Below are positions 34,383 through 42,933 of a stretch of DNA of 64,000 bases, in pieces. Where the stretch lies: the NCBI RefSeq assembly GCF_900102425.1, contig NZ_FNBT01000007.1:184988-248987 (forward strand), in the 5' to 3' direction. The stretch's first letter is position 1; every line of letters begins with the position of its first letter. A model generated the notes under the pieces. The model was given only the letters and a program-made list of their open reading frames with translations. It was not told the origin of the DNA and did no database searches. The stretch comes from Blastococcus aurantiacus (GTDB taxonomy: Bacteria; Actinomycetota; Actinomycetes; Mycobacteriales; Geodermatophilaceae). Position numbers and translations under genes: made by a program.

Positions 34383-35825
34383 TCACGACTTCTTCCACCG
34401 GGCGAGCAGCACCGACGCGTCGTCCTGCAGGAGGCCGCCCTGGTGGTCCAGGACGTCAGAGGTGAGCCGGCGGACCGTCTCAGCGGGGGGCTGGCCGCCG
34501 GCGATCGCCCGGCCGAGGAACTCGGCCAGTCGCGGCTCGCCGAACCAGGCGCCGGCCGTGTCCCGCGCCTCCGTGATGCCATCGGTGTAGAGGGCGAGCC
34601 AGTCGCCGGGCTGCAGCACCTCCTCGCCCACGGTGAGTCCGCGGGTCTCCAGCCCGAAGGGCACCCGCCGACCACCGTCCAGCTCCTTGACCAACCGGCC
34701 GTCGCGGAGCAGCAACGGCGCGGGATGCCCCGCGTTGACGTAGCGGAGTCGGCCGGAGGCGAGGTCGACCTCGGCGATCACGCCGGTCACGAAATCGCTG
34801 CCGGGGAAGGTCTCCGACACGACGTCGTCGAGCGCGCGGGCCTGGTCGAAGACGCTCCGGCCGTCCCTCCTGGCGCTCCGGTAGGCGGCGAGCGCCGCTG
34901 CGGCCATCAGCGCGGCGTGGATGCCGTGCCCCACCGCGTCGAAGATGCCGAGGGAGACCGTCCGCTCGGACAGCGCGTAGTCGAAGGCGTCGCCCCCGAC
35001 GTCGTAGCTGGGCTCGAGCCGGCCGGCGAGTTCGAAGGTGTCCGTCGCCGCGGTGAGCGGCGGGAGCTGCTGCCAGATGAGCTCGGCCGAGGCCGACATG
35101 GGACGGGTGCGGCGCGGTCGTTCCAGGTCGTCCCCGTAGGGCTCCATGGAGACGATGAGGTGGCCCAGCAGGGAGGCGAGCAGCCAGCACTGCTCGCGCA
35201 GCGCCGGGTCGTGCAGGGCGGCCGGGGACGCGACGCGGACCTCCAGGACGCCCAGCCGGTCGGCGCCGTCCAGCAAGGGCACCCACAGGCACGGCCGGCC
35301 GTCCCGGTCGGAGGCGACGACCTGCACGGTGCGGAAGGCGCGGCCGGCCATCGTGCTGTCGACTCCGAGGCGACGTCGGCCGGGAACGGTCGGCCCGCCG
35401 GGGGCGCCCAGCCGAACCAGGCAGCGCTGCTCGTGGTCGATCCGGTGCACGGTCACGTCGACGTCCAGCAAGCGGCCGGCCTCCGACACCAGCGCCGGGA
35501 GCCGCTCGGGAGGGACGGACCCGGCGGGCTCCAAGACGGTGACGAGCGCGGCCAGCACGCCCGTCGGGGGCACGTGCTGCCGGATGGTGCGGCTGTACGG
35601 CACGCGGTGGCGGGTGAAGAGCTCCTGCAGTCGCTCGTTCACCGCGTGCGCCAGGAGGTCGGGCTGGTGGTCGGGCATGGGCGCCAGGCCGTGGAGGTAG
35701 GCGTCGACCTCGGTGAGGTCGGCGGTGCCCCCGAGCGCGAAGTAGCGCAGCCACAGCTGCTCGAGGCCGAGATCGGCGTGCGCGTAGCCGGCCCAGAGCG
35801 CCGATTGCTGCAGCTCCTCGGTCAC
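34383..35825 (-). CDS. PP2C-type protein phosphatase (SpoIIE/RsbU domain) with N-terminal sensor region
   Basis: Ser/Thr phosphatase of 480 residues. The C-terminal SpoIIE domain (about 255-480) has metal-binding aspartates in GGDAFDY, FDAVGHG, DWLALYTDGITEARD and QDDASVLLAR. The N-terminal part (about 80-225) looks like a GAF-type domain, with DVTVHRIDHEQRCLVRLG and LWVPLLDGADRLGVLEV. Such enzymes usually dephosphorylate anti-anti-sigma factors in stress signalling. The GTG start at 35825 overlaps the stop of the GAF-ANTAR gene, so both act together. No anti-sigma or anti-anti-sigma gene is nearby. Confidence 0.85.
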   Translation of the reverse strand: MTEELQQSALWAGYAHADLGLEQLWLRYFALGGTADLTEVDAYLHGLAPMPDHQPDLLAHAVNERLQELFTRHRVPYSRTIRQHVPPTGVLAALVTVLEPAGSVPPERLPALVSEAGRLLDVDVTVHRIDHEQRCLVRLGAPGGPTVPGRRRLGVDSTMAGRAFRTVQVVASDRDGRPCLWVPLLDGADRLGVLEVRVASPAALHDPALREQCWLLASLLGHLIVSMEPYGDDLERPRRTRPMSASAELIWQQLPPLTAATDTFELAGRLEPSYDVGGDAFDYALSERTVSLGIFDAVGHGIHAALMAAAALAAYRSARRDGRSVFDQARALDDVVSETFPGSDFVTGVIAEVDLASGRLRYVNAGHPAPLLLRDGRLVKELDGGRRVPFGLETRGLTVGEEVLQPGDWLALYTDGITEARDTAGAWFGEPRLAEFLGRAIAGGQPPAETVRRLTSDVLDHQGGLLQDDASVLLARWKKS

Positions 35826-36562
35826 GACCGTCGTCGGCCGACGGCGGAGTCGATCACCTTCCGTGCGGTGTCCGCCAGACCGGCACCCTGCTCCTGGCTC
35901 CGCCCCACGAGCATCCGGAAGGCGCCGTCCTCGTCCACCCCGTGGCGGCCCATCAGCACGCCCTTGGCCATGCCGACCAGATCCCGGTCGCGCACCGCCT
36001 GGCGCATGCCGTCGCTGAGCCGCTTCGCCCGGTCGTGGACCTGCACGTTCGCGACCATCAACGCGGCCTGGGCGGAGAAGAGCGCGAGCAGATGCATGCT
36101 GCGGGCGTCGAAGGCGGCCGGGTGGTCGGCGTACACCTTGATCGCCCCCACCGTGGCGTCGCCGGCGACCAGCGGGGCGCTCATGGCGGCCCGCAGGCCC
36201 AGCGGCCGTGCTGCGGCGGCCCAGCGGGGCCACCGTGGTTCGTCCTCGAGGTCGTCGATGAGGATCTGCTCGCGGGTCGCCGTCGCGGCCAGGCAGGGGC
36301 CCTCGTCGAGCTCGTACTGCAGGCTGTCGGCCTTGCGGACCCGATCGTCCGTCGAGCCGGCGGACGTCCGCCGGCCGCCCTCGATGACAGAGACGCCGGC
36401 TCCGCTGGAACCCGGCATCGTCTCGTGGGCCAGCGAGCTCAACAACGCCAGCGACGTCTCGACCGTCTCGGTCGACAGCAGGAGGCCCGACATGCGCGCG
36501 AAGACGCCGGCCAGCTCGTCGGTCAGCGGGATGGAGGGACCCGGGGCTCGAGTCGTGTTCAC
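35822..36562 (-). CDS. GAF and ANTAR domain protein
   Basis: RNA-binding signal protein of 246 residues. A GAF domain (about 25-160: SGAGVSVIEGGRRTSAGSTDDRV, then LEDEPRWPRWAAAARPLGLRAAMSAPLV) precedes an ANTAR domain (about 180-240: MRQAVRDRDLVGMAKGVLMGRHGVDEDGAFRML). ANTAR proteins bind paired hairpins in mRNA to stop termination. The GTG start at 36562 is set by GGAAGG six bases upstream and by domain limits. It is the first gene of a pair with the PP2C phosphatase. No ANTAR target hairpin pair was identified in the window. Confidence 0.88.
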   Translation of the reverse strand: MNTTRAPGPSIPLTDELAGVFARMSGLLLSTETVETSLALLSSLAHETMPGSSGAGVSVIEGGRRTSAGSTDDRVRKADSLQYELDEGPCLAATATREQILIDDLEDEPRWPRWAAAARPLGLRAAMSAPLVAGDATVGAIKVYADHPAAFDARSMHLLALFSAQAALMVANVQVHDRAKRLSDGMRQAVRDRDLVGMAKGVLMGRHGVDEDGAFRMLVGRSQEQGAGLADTARKVIDSAVGRRRS

Positions 36563-36730
36563 GAGGCGCCTTCCGCCGGCGGAGCGCGCGCGGCCGGTTT
36601 CTCGACCGACGTGCACTCCCTGACGGTGCGCAGAACGGCCCCGCCGCAAACGTGCCCGCGGTTCAGTCCAGCCGGGTCGTCCTCAGCAGGGGGACGGCGG
36701 CCAGCATCTCTCCGGCGAGCCCGCCGAAGG

Positions 36731-37777
36731 TCAGCGGGCGGCCGGCGTCCACGTCGGCACCGGCCCGCCGCTGCCGACGACGAGACCCCGGCTGGCCAGC
36801 AGGCGCAGGTGCGCGTCGGTCTCGGTCACCGCGAAGATGCGCATCCGGCGCTCGTACTGCTCCCACGGCCGCGACCAGGTGAGGTGGGCCGCCAGCTGCC
36901 ACGGCGTGGAGCCGGGGTGCGCGGCGATCGCGGCCAGCAGCTCGGCCAGCCGGTGCTCGTGGTGGGCGGTGAGCGAGTCCACCCGGTCGGCCAGCCCCCG
37001 GAAGCGCCACTCGTGCGCGGGGAGCACCTCGGTGGGGTCCAGGTCACGGACGGCGGCCAGCGAGTCGAGGTAGTCGCGCAGCGGATCCCCGCCGCGGGCG
37101 TTGGTCGAGATGTTGGGGCTGATGCGGGGGAGCACGTGGTCGCCGGAGAAGAACAGGCCGGTGGCCTCCTCCGCGAAGCACAGGTGACCGGGTGTGTGAC
37201 CGGGCGTGTGGACCGCGCGCAGCCGCCAGCCGGGGAAGTCGGCGTGCTCGCCGTCCTCGAGCATCCGGTCGGGGACGGCCATGCTGGTCCAGGCCCCGAA
37301 GTTCTCGGCGGCGCCGACGTCGGACACCGCCTCGTCGCGGTCGGCGCCCAGGCCGACGAGGAACTCCACCTCGGTGTCCACCGCGTGCTGCGCCCCGGAG
37401 GTGGTCAGGCTGCGGACGGCGGTGGCGTCGGCGGGGTGCATCGCGATCCAGGCGCCGCTGGCCTCGCGGACCCGGCCGGCCAGACCCAGGTGGTCGAAGT
37501 GCAGGTGGGTGACCAGCGCCCCGCGGATGTCGGTGACGTCCCCGCCGATCGCGGTCAGGCCGGCGGTGAGCGCGGCCCAGGCGTCGTCGCTGCCCCAGCC
37601 GGTGTCGATCAGGCCCAGGCCGCCGCCGTCGAGGGCGAAGGCGTAGATGCTGTTGTAGCGCAGCGGGTTGTGCGGGATCGGGACGGGGATGGACCACAGG
37701 TCGCCCCGCAGCTGCTCGACCGGGGGCAGTGCGCGGGCCTGCCAGGCCTCGTGCTGGGCGGTGCCGGAGATCTCCAC
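36731..37777 (-). CDS. MBL-fold metallo-hydrolase
   Basis: Metallo-beta-lactamase-fold hydrolase of 348 residues. The zinc motif HLHFDHLG is near residue 92, with further ligands in HTPGHTPGHLCF and FFSGDHVLP and a C-terminal PAHEWRF. The C-terminal extension (about 250-335) after the fold is helical and carries WQLAAHLTWSRPW, as in actinobacterial hydrolases of the glyoxalase-II/RNase-Z-like family. The substrate is not known. It is alone, with its start near the divergent PH-domain gene. Confidence 0.85.
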   Translation of the reverse strand: MEISGTAQHEAWQARALPPVEQLRGDLWSIPVPIPHNPLRYNSIYAFALDGGGLGLIDTGWGSDDAWAALTAGLTAIGGDVTDIRGALVTHLHFDHLGLAGRVREASGAWIAMHPADATAVRSLTTSGAQHAVDTEVEFLVGLGADRDEAVSDVGAAENFGAWTSMAVPDRMLEDGEHADFPGWRLRAVHTPGHTPGHLCFAEEATGLFFSGDHVLPRISPNISTNARGGDPLRDYLDSLAAVRDLDPTEVLPAHEWRFRGLADRVDSLTAHHEHRLAELLAAIAAHPGSTPWQLAAHLTWSRPWEQYERRMRIFAVTETDAHLRLLASRGLVVGSGGPVPTWTPAAR

Positions 37778-37829
37778 GCCCCGGCACTCTGCCAGCCGGG
37801 TGCGGCCGGTCGCCTGTCACCATGGGGGC

Positions 37830-38339
37830 ATGTCCGGTCCTGGCGCCGTTCCTCCCACCGCCGTCGTCCCCGTCACCGTCACGGCCGTAGCGCGCCGGCT
37901 GCAACTGCTGCTGGCGCTCCTCGCCGCGGTCGTGCTCGCCGTGACCGCGGTCGTCGTGCTGACGCTGCCCTCGACCACCAACACGGTCGTGGACTACGGC
38001 GTCGTCGACCAGGTCGCGCTGGCCGGCCTCGGGATCCTCCTCGCGGTGGGCGTGCTGCTCCTGGGCCGGTCCCGCGTGGACGCGGACGCCTCCGGCATCC
38101 GGGTGCGCAACCTGCTCGTCCACCACGAGCTGCCGTGGCAGTCGGTGCGCGCGGTCCGCTTCGAGCGGAAGTCGGCCTGGGGCTCGCTCGCGCTGGAGAA
38201 CGGCGACGAGGTCTCGCTGCTGGGCCTGCAGGCGGTCGACGGGGAGTACGCGGCGCGCGCGGTCGAGGGGCTCCGCGCCCTGCACGCCGCGGCCCGCGCG
38301 AACGACCCGGTCCGACCCCCGCTGCTCTACGACAACTGA
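37830..38339 (+). CDS. PH-domain membrane protein
   Basis: Membrane protein of 169 residues. Two transmembrane helices (about 19-45 and 60-78) are followed by a bacterial PH domain of the bPH_6 type (about 80-155: VDADASGIRVRNLLVHHELPWQSVRAVRFE and SLALENGDEVSLLGLQAVD). In actinobacteria this gene often precedes unrelated housekeeping genes and its role is unknown. The ATG at 37830 was chosen because the open frame continues upstream only as shadow. It is followed by the infC promoter. Confidence 0.8.
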   Translation: MSGPGAVPPTAVVPVTVTAVARRLQLLLALLAAVVLAVTAVVVLTLPSTTNTVVDYGVVDQVALAGLGILLAVGVLLLGRSRVDADASGIRVRNLLVHHELPWQSVRAVRFERKSAWGSLALENGDEVSLLGLQAVDGEYAARAVEGLRALHAAARANDPVRPPLLYDN

Positions 38340-38353
38340 GGCAGGCCCGGGAA

Positions 38354-38382
38354 TGACCACGGGGGAGTGGACGCTGTAGAGT
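38354..38382 (+). promoter_or_regulatory. Promoter of the infC-rpmI-rplT operon
   Basis: TGACCA (38354-38359) and TAGAGT (38377-38382) are 17 nt apart. Transcription would begin near 38389, leaving a leader of about 270 nt before infC. Confidence 0.5.
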
Positions 38383-38388
38383 GGGCGT

Positions 38389-38657
38389 GCCTCCCCCCGC
38401 TACATGAGGCGCGCGAACCATCCAGCGGCCCCGCCCCGGGCCGCTGATCCAAGAGGAGCCCGCTCCCACCTGACGCCGTCCAGGCGCTCAGGTCCCCGGA
38501 TCGCGAGGACCGGCCCTGGCCGGTCGTCGCGTCCCGCACGCGTCCTGCGACGCGTGCGGCACCGGAGAGTGGGCCCCGTGAGCAGACGCTCGCGGGGCCT
38601 TCCTGCTCTCCGGCACGGGACGGGCGGCTCCTCACAGGCAAGAGCAGAGGAGAGGCC
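38389..38657 (+). ncRNA. Structured leader of the infC operon
   Basis: The leader forms a perfect 9-bp hairpin, CAGCGGCCC (38423-38431) with GGGCCGCTG (38438-38446), followed by further stems such as CCGGAGAG/CTCTCCGG around GCCCCG/CGGGGC (about 38562-38615). A long structured leader before infC-rpmI-rplT recalls the L20-dependent autoregulation known in other bacteria. Open frames in it run into infC out of frame and are not real genes. Confidence 0.5.
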
Positions 38658-39254
38658 ATCACCGAGCCCCGCATCAACGACCGTATCCGCGTCCCCGAGG
38701 TCCGCCTGGTCGGACCCGAGGGCGAGCAGGTCGGCGTCGTGTCGATCGGCGAAGCGCTGCGTCTGGCCCAGGACTCGGAGCTCGATCTCGTCGAGGTCGC
38801 TCCCATGGCCCGGCCGCCGGTCTGCAAGCTCATGGACTACGGCAAGTTCAAGTACGAGGCCGCGCAGAAGGCACGCGATGCCCGCCGGAACCAGACGCTC
38901 ACCGTCATCAAGGAGATGCGTCTGCGCCTCAAGATCGACCCGCACGACTACGAGACCAAGAAGGGCCATGTCGTCCGCTTCCTCAAGGGCGGCGACAAGG
39001 TCAAGATCACCGTGATGTTCCGCGGGCGTGAGCAGTCGCGGCCGGAGATGGGCTACCGGCTGCTCCAGCGGCTGGCCGCCGACGTCAGCGAGCTGGGCGT
39101 CGTCGAGTCCAACCCCAAGCAGGACGGCCGGAACATGGTCATGGTGATCGCCCCGCACAAGAACCAGGCCGCCACCGACGCCGCGCGACGCACCGCGAAG
39201 CAGGAGAAGGCCTCGGCGTCAGAGTCGGCGAACGAGCAGACCGCGCAGGCCTGA
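38658..39254 (+). CDS. infC: Translation initiation factor IF-3 (ATC start)
   Basis: IF-3 binds the 30S subunit and checks start codons. The 198-residue protein has the N-terminal [19 protein letters not shown], the linker [20 protein letters not shown] and the C-terminal domain LRPKID-like [16 protein letters not shown] to [12 protein letters not shown]. The full domain can only start at an ATC (38658), since the first ATG/GTG in frame (38739) would remove 27 conserved residues. AGGAG lies 5 nt before it. Rare AUU/AUC starts are the classical basis of IF-3 autoregulation. The basic and Ala/Glu-rich C-terminal tail is usual for actinobacteria. It heads the rpmI-rplT operon. Confidence 0.95.
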   Translation: MTEPRINDRIRVPEVRLVGPEGEQVGVVSIGEALRLAQDSELDLVEVAPMARPPVCKLMDYGKFKYEAAQKARDARRNQTLTVIKEMRLRLKIDPHDYETKKGHVVRFLKGGDKVKITVMFRGREQSRPEMGYRLLQRLAADVSELGVVESNPKQDGRNMVMVIAPHKNQAATDAARRTAKQEKASASESANEQTAQA

Positions 39255-39345
39255 TCGATCGACCGCACGACCGAAGACGGCCGGTGCCGTGCGGCAGCTC
39301 CGTGCTGCCGCCGACGCCGACATCCAGACGAATAGGACGAGGGAC

Positions 39346-39540
39346 ATGCCGAAGCAGAAGACCCACAAGGGCACGGCCAAGCGCGTGCGCGTGACCGGCT
39401 CCGGGAAGCTGGTGCGCGAGCACACGAACAACCAGCACAAGTTCGAGGTCAAGTCCTCGGGCCGCAAGCGCCGCGTGAGCGGGATCGGCGTGCTGTCCCC
39501 GGCCGACGCGCCGCGGATGAAGAAGCTGCTGGGCCTCTGA
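39346..39540 (+). CDS. rpmI: 50S ribosomal protein L35
   Basis: Small basic ribosomal protein of 64 residues, with the conserved MPKQKTHKGTAKRVRVTGSG and the C-terminal segment ADAPRMKKLLGL. The length is typical. AGGACGAGGG before the ATG is a good ribosome-binding site, 91 bp after the infC stop. It assembles into the large subunit near L20 and is cotranscribed with infC and rplT. Confidence 0.97.
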   Translation: MPKQKTHKGTAKRVRVTGSGKLVREHTNNQHKFEVKSSGRKRRVSGIGVLSPADAPRMKKLLGL

Positions 39541-39583
39541 GCGCCCCAGTCCCACTGACCTTTAGAAAGACAGGAGCACTCAC

Positions 39584-39973
39584 GTGGCACGCGTGAAGCG
39601 GGCGGTCAACGCCCAGAAGAAGCGCCGCACAGTCCTCGAGCAGGCCAGCGGCTACCGCGGGCAGCGCTCGCGGCTGTACCGCAAGGCCAAGGAGCAGATC
39701 CTCCACTCGGCCACCTACAACTACCGCGACCGGAAGGTCCGCAAGGGCGACTTCCGCAAGCTGTGGATCACCCGGATCAACGCCGCCGCGCGTCAGAACG
39801 ACATGACCTACAACCGGTTCATGCAGGGTCTGAAGCTCGCCGGCATCGAGCTGGACCGTCGCGTCCTCGCCGAGCTGGCCGTCAACGAGCCGGCCGCCTT
39901 CGCGACGCTGGTCGAGTCCGCCCGGGCCGCGCTCGCCGCGAACCCGCAGGCGACCGGCGCCCAGGCCGCCTGA
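39584..39973 (+). CDS. rplT: 50S ribosomal protein L20
   Basis: Ribosomal protein of 129 residues, [20 protein letters not shown] then [18 protein letters not shown], needed early in 50S assembly. In several bacteria L20 also binds the leader of this operon to repress it, and a structured leader exists here. The GTG start follows AGGAGCACTCAC, 43 bp after rpmI. The C-terminus has an Ala-rich extension of about 10 residues, as in related actinobacteria. Confidence 0.97.
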   Translation: MARVKRAVNAQKKRRTVLEQASGYRGQRSRLYRKAKEQILHSATYNYRDRKVRKGDFRKLWITRINAAARQNDMTYNRFMQGLKLAGIELDRRVLAELAVNEPAAFATLVESARAALAANPQATGAQAA

Positions 39974-40061
39974 AGCACGTAGCAGCAACGTCCGACGCCG
40001 TCGGTGACCGGCCCTCCGGGGTCGGCGCCGGCGGCGTCGTCGTCCCTGCGGGAGTTGGAGT

Positions 40062-40859
40062 ATGCGCATGAGCGAGCTGCTGACCGAGCGCTCCGCCCGG
40101 ATCGTCGCGGCGCGCAAGCTGGTCCGCCGCACCGGCCGTGACGCCGCGGGCCTGTTCCTGGCCGAGGGGCGGCAGGCGGTCGTGGAGGCGCTCGCCGACC
40201 CCGCCGGCGTCCGCGAGGTCTTCGCCACCGAGAGCGCCGCCGCAGCGCACCGCGAACTGCTGGCCACCAGCGGCGTCCCCGTCCGGCTGGTGACGGAGAA
40301 GGCAGCGGCGGGGCTGTCGGAGACGGTCACCCCCCAGGGGCTCGTCGCCGTCTGCGCCCTCCGCGACGTCCCCACCGCCGACGTCCTGGCCGCCCCGCCG
40401 GGCCTCGCCGTGGCGTTCGCCGAGCTGGCCGACCCGGGCAACGCCGGAACGGTGCTCCGCACCGCCGACGCGTGCGGCGCGGGTGCGGTGGTGTTCGGCG
40501 CCGGCTCGGCCGATCCCTACGGCGGCAAGGCCGTGCGCTCCAGCGCCGGCAGCATCTTCCACCTGGACGTCGTCCGTGGTGCGCCGCTCGAGTCGTTCCT
40601 CCCGGCCTGGCAGGCCGCAGGAGGCACGGTGCTGGCCGCCGACGGCGGGGGAGAGGTGGCCCTGGACCGCCTCGCTGCTGATGGCGGGCTGAGCGGGCCG
40701 GTCCTGTGGCTGTTCGGCAACGAGGCCCGCGGCGTCCCGAATGAGCTGGCCGCCCTGGCCGACAACCGGGTGCGGATCCCGATGCGCGGCCGGGCCGAGA
40801 GCCTCAACCTCGCCGCCGCGGCCGCCATCTGCCTCTACGCGACCCAGCTGGCCCAGTAG
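40062..40859 (+). CDS. TrmH/SpoU family RNA 2'-O-methyltransferase
   Basis: SAM-dependent rRNA or tRNA methyltransferase of 265 residues with the SPOUT motifs ELADPGNAGTVLRTADACGA (motif 1, near 127-146), LFGNEARGVPNEL (motif 2, about 216-228) and PMRGRAESLNLAAAAAICLY (motif 3). An N-terminal substrate domain (FLAEGRQAVVEAL) is like the L30e-like domain of TsnR/YsgA enzymes. The start may be ATG 40062 or 40068, both near GGAGTTGGAG. It follows rplT in the usual actinobacterial order infC-rpmI-rplT-tsnR-like. The specific target nucleotide is not known. Confidence 0.88.
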   Translation: MRMSELLTERSARIVAARKLVRRTGRDAAGLFLAEGRQAVVEALADPAGVREVFATESAAAAHRELLATSGVPVRLVTEKAAAGLSETVTPQGLVAVCALRDVPTADVLAAPPGLAVAFAELADPGNAGTVLRTADACGAGAVVFGAGSADPYGGKAVRSSAGSIFHLDVVRGAPLESFLPAWQAAGGTVLAADGGGEVALDRLAADGGLSGPVLWLFGNEARGVPNELAALADNRVRIPMRGRAESLNLAAAAAICLYATQLAQ

Positions 40860-40918
40860 AAGGACCCAGCTGCCCCCACAGCACTCGCAAGCTCGAGCCA
40901 GGGCCCTGCAGCGGGGCC

Positions 40919-41854
40919 TCAGATGAGCTGGGCGCGCTTCCAGAGCCGCTCCGACGGGCCGCCGATGAGGCCTTCGCCGCGCAGGAACGACACCAGCCCG
41001 GCCGAGGCGTCACGGAGCTTCGCCGCGTAGTGCTCGTTGGCGCGGGCCGCGGCCTTCGCCTTCTCCGGGTCCAGGCCGACGGAGGCGTAGACCTCGGGCT
41101 GCACGAGGTTCTCCGCCACGATCGCGGCCACCGCGGCGACGACGGTGCGGTGCTTGCGCAGCTGCCAGGCCGAGAGCTCCGGGGTGCGCCGGGCGACCTC
41201 CTCGCGGGCGAAGCGCATGTGCCGGGCCTCCTCGACGACGTGGATCTGGCTGGTCGCCCGGGTCAGCGGCTGGACCCGCTCGTCCTTCATCAGGTCGCGC
41301 TGGAAGATGTCGAGGATCTCCTCGGCCACGAGGATCGCGGCGTAGGCGGCCGGCCCGTCGCCCTTGGCCGCGAACGCCTTGCCCAGACGCAGGATCCGCT
41401 TCGGCGGCTGGTACGACGGCGCACCGAAGGTCTGCGCCGTGCGGGCGAACATGACCGAGTGCCGGCACTCGTCGGCGATCTCGGTGAGCGCCCACTGCAC
41501 GTGCGGCTGCGCCGGGTCGTCCCCGTAGATGTCGCGCAGGATGAGCTGCATCAGCAGGCACTCGAACCAGATGCCGACGCCGGAGATCGAGCAGTACTCG
41601 TGCACCGTGAGCGTGACCCGCTGCTCCTCGCTGAGGCCCTCCCACAGCTCGGTGCCGTAGAGGCTGGACCACTCCGGCGACAGGCCGTAGAGATGGTCGG
41701 GGATCGGTGCGTCCCAGTCGATGTCGACCACCGGGTCGTACGACTTCTTGGCCGCGGAGCCGAGCAGCCGCGCGGACAGCGCCTGCCGGTCGACCGGTGC
41801 CTTGCGCGTGGCGGATTCGTGCGCAGCGGTGCCGGAAGGCAGTGTGGCAGTCAT
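40919..41854 (-). CDS. AurF-like diiron oxygenase
   Basis: Non-haem diiron protein of 311 residues, related to p-aminobenzoate N-oxygenase AurF. Metal ligands are visible in HEYCSISGVGIWFECLLMQ (about 85-103), the ADECRH motif (about 128) and VVEEARHMRFAREEV (about 207-221). The long helices with E-x-x-H pairs fit a ferritin-like fold. The enzyme probably oxidises an aromatic amine or acyl substrate. It is divergent from a TetR gene that likely controls it, and a DUF4873 gene follows that regulator; this trio is seen in other actinobacteria. GAGGGAGA before the ATG is a good ribosome-binding site. Confidence 0.85.
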   Translation of the reverse strand: MTATLPSGTAAHESATRKAPVDRQALSARLLGSAAKKSYDPVVDIDWDAPIPDHLYGLSPEWSSLYGTELWEGLSEEQRVTLTVHEYCSISGVGIWFECLLMQLILRDIYGDDPAQPHVQWALTEIADECRHSVMFARTAQTFGAPSYQPPKRILRLGKAFAAKGDGPAAYAAILVAEEILDIFQRDLMKDERVQPLTRATSQIHVVEEARHMRFAREEVARRTPELSAWQLRKHRTVVAAVAAIVAENLVQPEVYASVGLDPEKAKAAARANEHYAAKLRDASAGLVSFLRGEGLIGGPSERLWKRAQLI

Positions 41855-41901
41855 GAGCGGTCTCCCTCGAACGTCGAGTGGGGCTTGCCACGAAAGGTAG
41901 C

Positions 41902-41916
41902 TGTTACGGTGAAACA
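41902..41916. promoter_or_regulatory. Putative TetR operator
   Basis: TGTTACGGTGAAACA has arms TGTTAC and GAAACA, complementary at 5 of 6 positions, and lies in the 63-bp gap between the divergent diiron oxygenase and TetR genes, two bases before the TetR start. Confidence 0.4.
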
Positions 41917-41917
41917 C

Positions 41918-42589
41918 ATGCAACCCGCCACGCTCTCCGAGCCGTCGGCGCCCGCGCGGCAGGACGCCGCACCGCCCGACGGCCGGCGTGCGCGCTGGAC
42001 CGAGCACCGTCGGGCCCGCCGCGAGGACCTGGTCACCGCGGCGGTCGAGGCCGTGCGGCTGGCCGGCCCCGAGTTCGCGGTCGAGGACGTCGCCCGCAGC
42101 GCCGGGGTCTCCAAGACGGTCATCTACCGCTACTTCAGCGACAAGGACGAGCTGGTCGACGCCGTCCTCGGCCGCATCTCCGAGGTGATCCTGCTGCCCC
42201 GGCTGCTGGGCGAGCTGGCCGCGGATCGGCGGGACGACCGCGAGCAGCTGCACGCGGTCATCGCCGCCTTCGTCTCCCTGATCGAGGACGAGCCGGCCCT
42301 CTACCGGTTCGCCTACGCCCATGCCGGGCGCTCCGGCCGGGCCGACCTGGTGGCCGCGACCGAGCGGGAGATCGCCGAGGCGCTCGGCGTGCTCATGGCC
42401 GATCGGCTCACCGCCGCCGGTCGGCCGGCCGACGCCGCCATGACCTGGGCCTACGGCGTCGTCGGCATGGTCCAGCTCGCGGCGCACTGGTGGTCGGCGA
42501 GTCGCACGCTGCCGGCCACCCGGCTGGTGGACCAGCTGACCGAGCTCGCCCACGGCGGGCTGGCCACGCTGCTCCCGCCGTCCCGCTGA
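41918..42589 (+). CDS. TetR family regulator
   Basis: Regulator of 223 residues with an N-terminal helix-turn-helix (about 28-75: LVTAAVEAVRLAGPEFAVEDVARSAGVSKTVIYRYFSDKDEL in two pieces) and a helical ligand domain (TWAYGVVGMVQLAAHWWSAS). The ATG at 41918 is used; a GTG nine bases earlier is possible. It lies back to back with the AurF-like oxygenase, and its first bases adjoin a palindromic site. A DUF4873 gene follows 35 bp downstream and probably shares its transcript. Confidence 0.85.
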   Translation: MQPATLSEPSAPARQDAAPPDGRRARWTEHRRARREDLVTAAVEAVRLAGPEFAVEDVARSAGVSKTVIYRYFSDKDELVDAVLGRISEVILLPRLLGELAADRRDDREQLHAVIAAFVSLIEDEPALYRFAYAHAGRSGRADLVAATEREIAEALGVLMADRLTAAGRPADAAMTWAYGVVGMVQLAAHWWSASRTLPATRLVDQLTELAHGGLATLLPPSR

Positions 42590-42624
42590 CCAACCGCGCA
42601 CCCGACCAGTCTCCGGAGGAGCCG

Positions 42625-42927
42625 ATGAGCGAGCACGAGGAACCCGAGGGCTACGACGGCGAGGTCACCGTCCTCGTCGAGGGCGAGCCGGCCCGCCGCA
42701 CCCGCGCGGTGCTCGGGGCCCGGTTCGACCCCCTGGCGGGCTCGGTGGTGTGGACCGGGCGGATCGCCCTGGCCGTCCCCGCCCGGACCCGGCTGCAGGT
42801 GACGACGCCGCACGGCAGTGGGCTGGCCGAGGCCAGGGAGTCCGACCCGTGGGGCAACACCCGCGTCACCGGCGTCGACCGGCCGCCCTTCCCGGTCGAG
42901 CTGCTCGACGGCGCCGCCGAGGCCTGA
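42625..42927 (+). CDS. DUF4873 domain protein
   Basis: Small beta-rich protein of 100 residues, YDGEVTVLVEGEPARRTRAVLGARFDPLAG followed by VVWTGRIALAV and DPWGNTRVTGV, which is the DUF4873 pattern. The domain is often fused to flavin monooxygenases in mycobacteria; here it is free. A strong CGGAGGAG precedes the ATG. It sits after the TetR gene and opposite the AurF-like enzyme, so it may handle the same substrate. It is convergent with the EAL protein gene, with only 6 bp between stops. Confidence 0.82.
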   Translation: MSEHEEPEGYDGEVTVLVEGEPARRTRAVLGARFDPLAGSVVWTGRIALAVPARTRLQVTTPHGSGLAEARESDPWGNTRVTGVDRPPFPVELLDGAAEA

Positions 42928-42933
42928 TCCGGC

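Noticed and set aside
38404..39015. ATG ORF in the infC leader, considered as a leader peptide
   Set aside because: It has no early stop and runs out of frame through infC; the sequence is Arg/Ser-rich and typical of a shadow.
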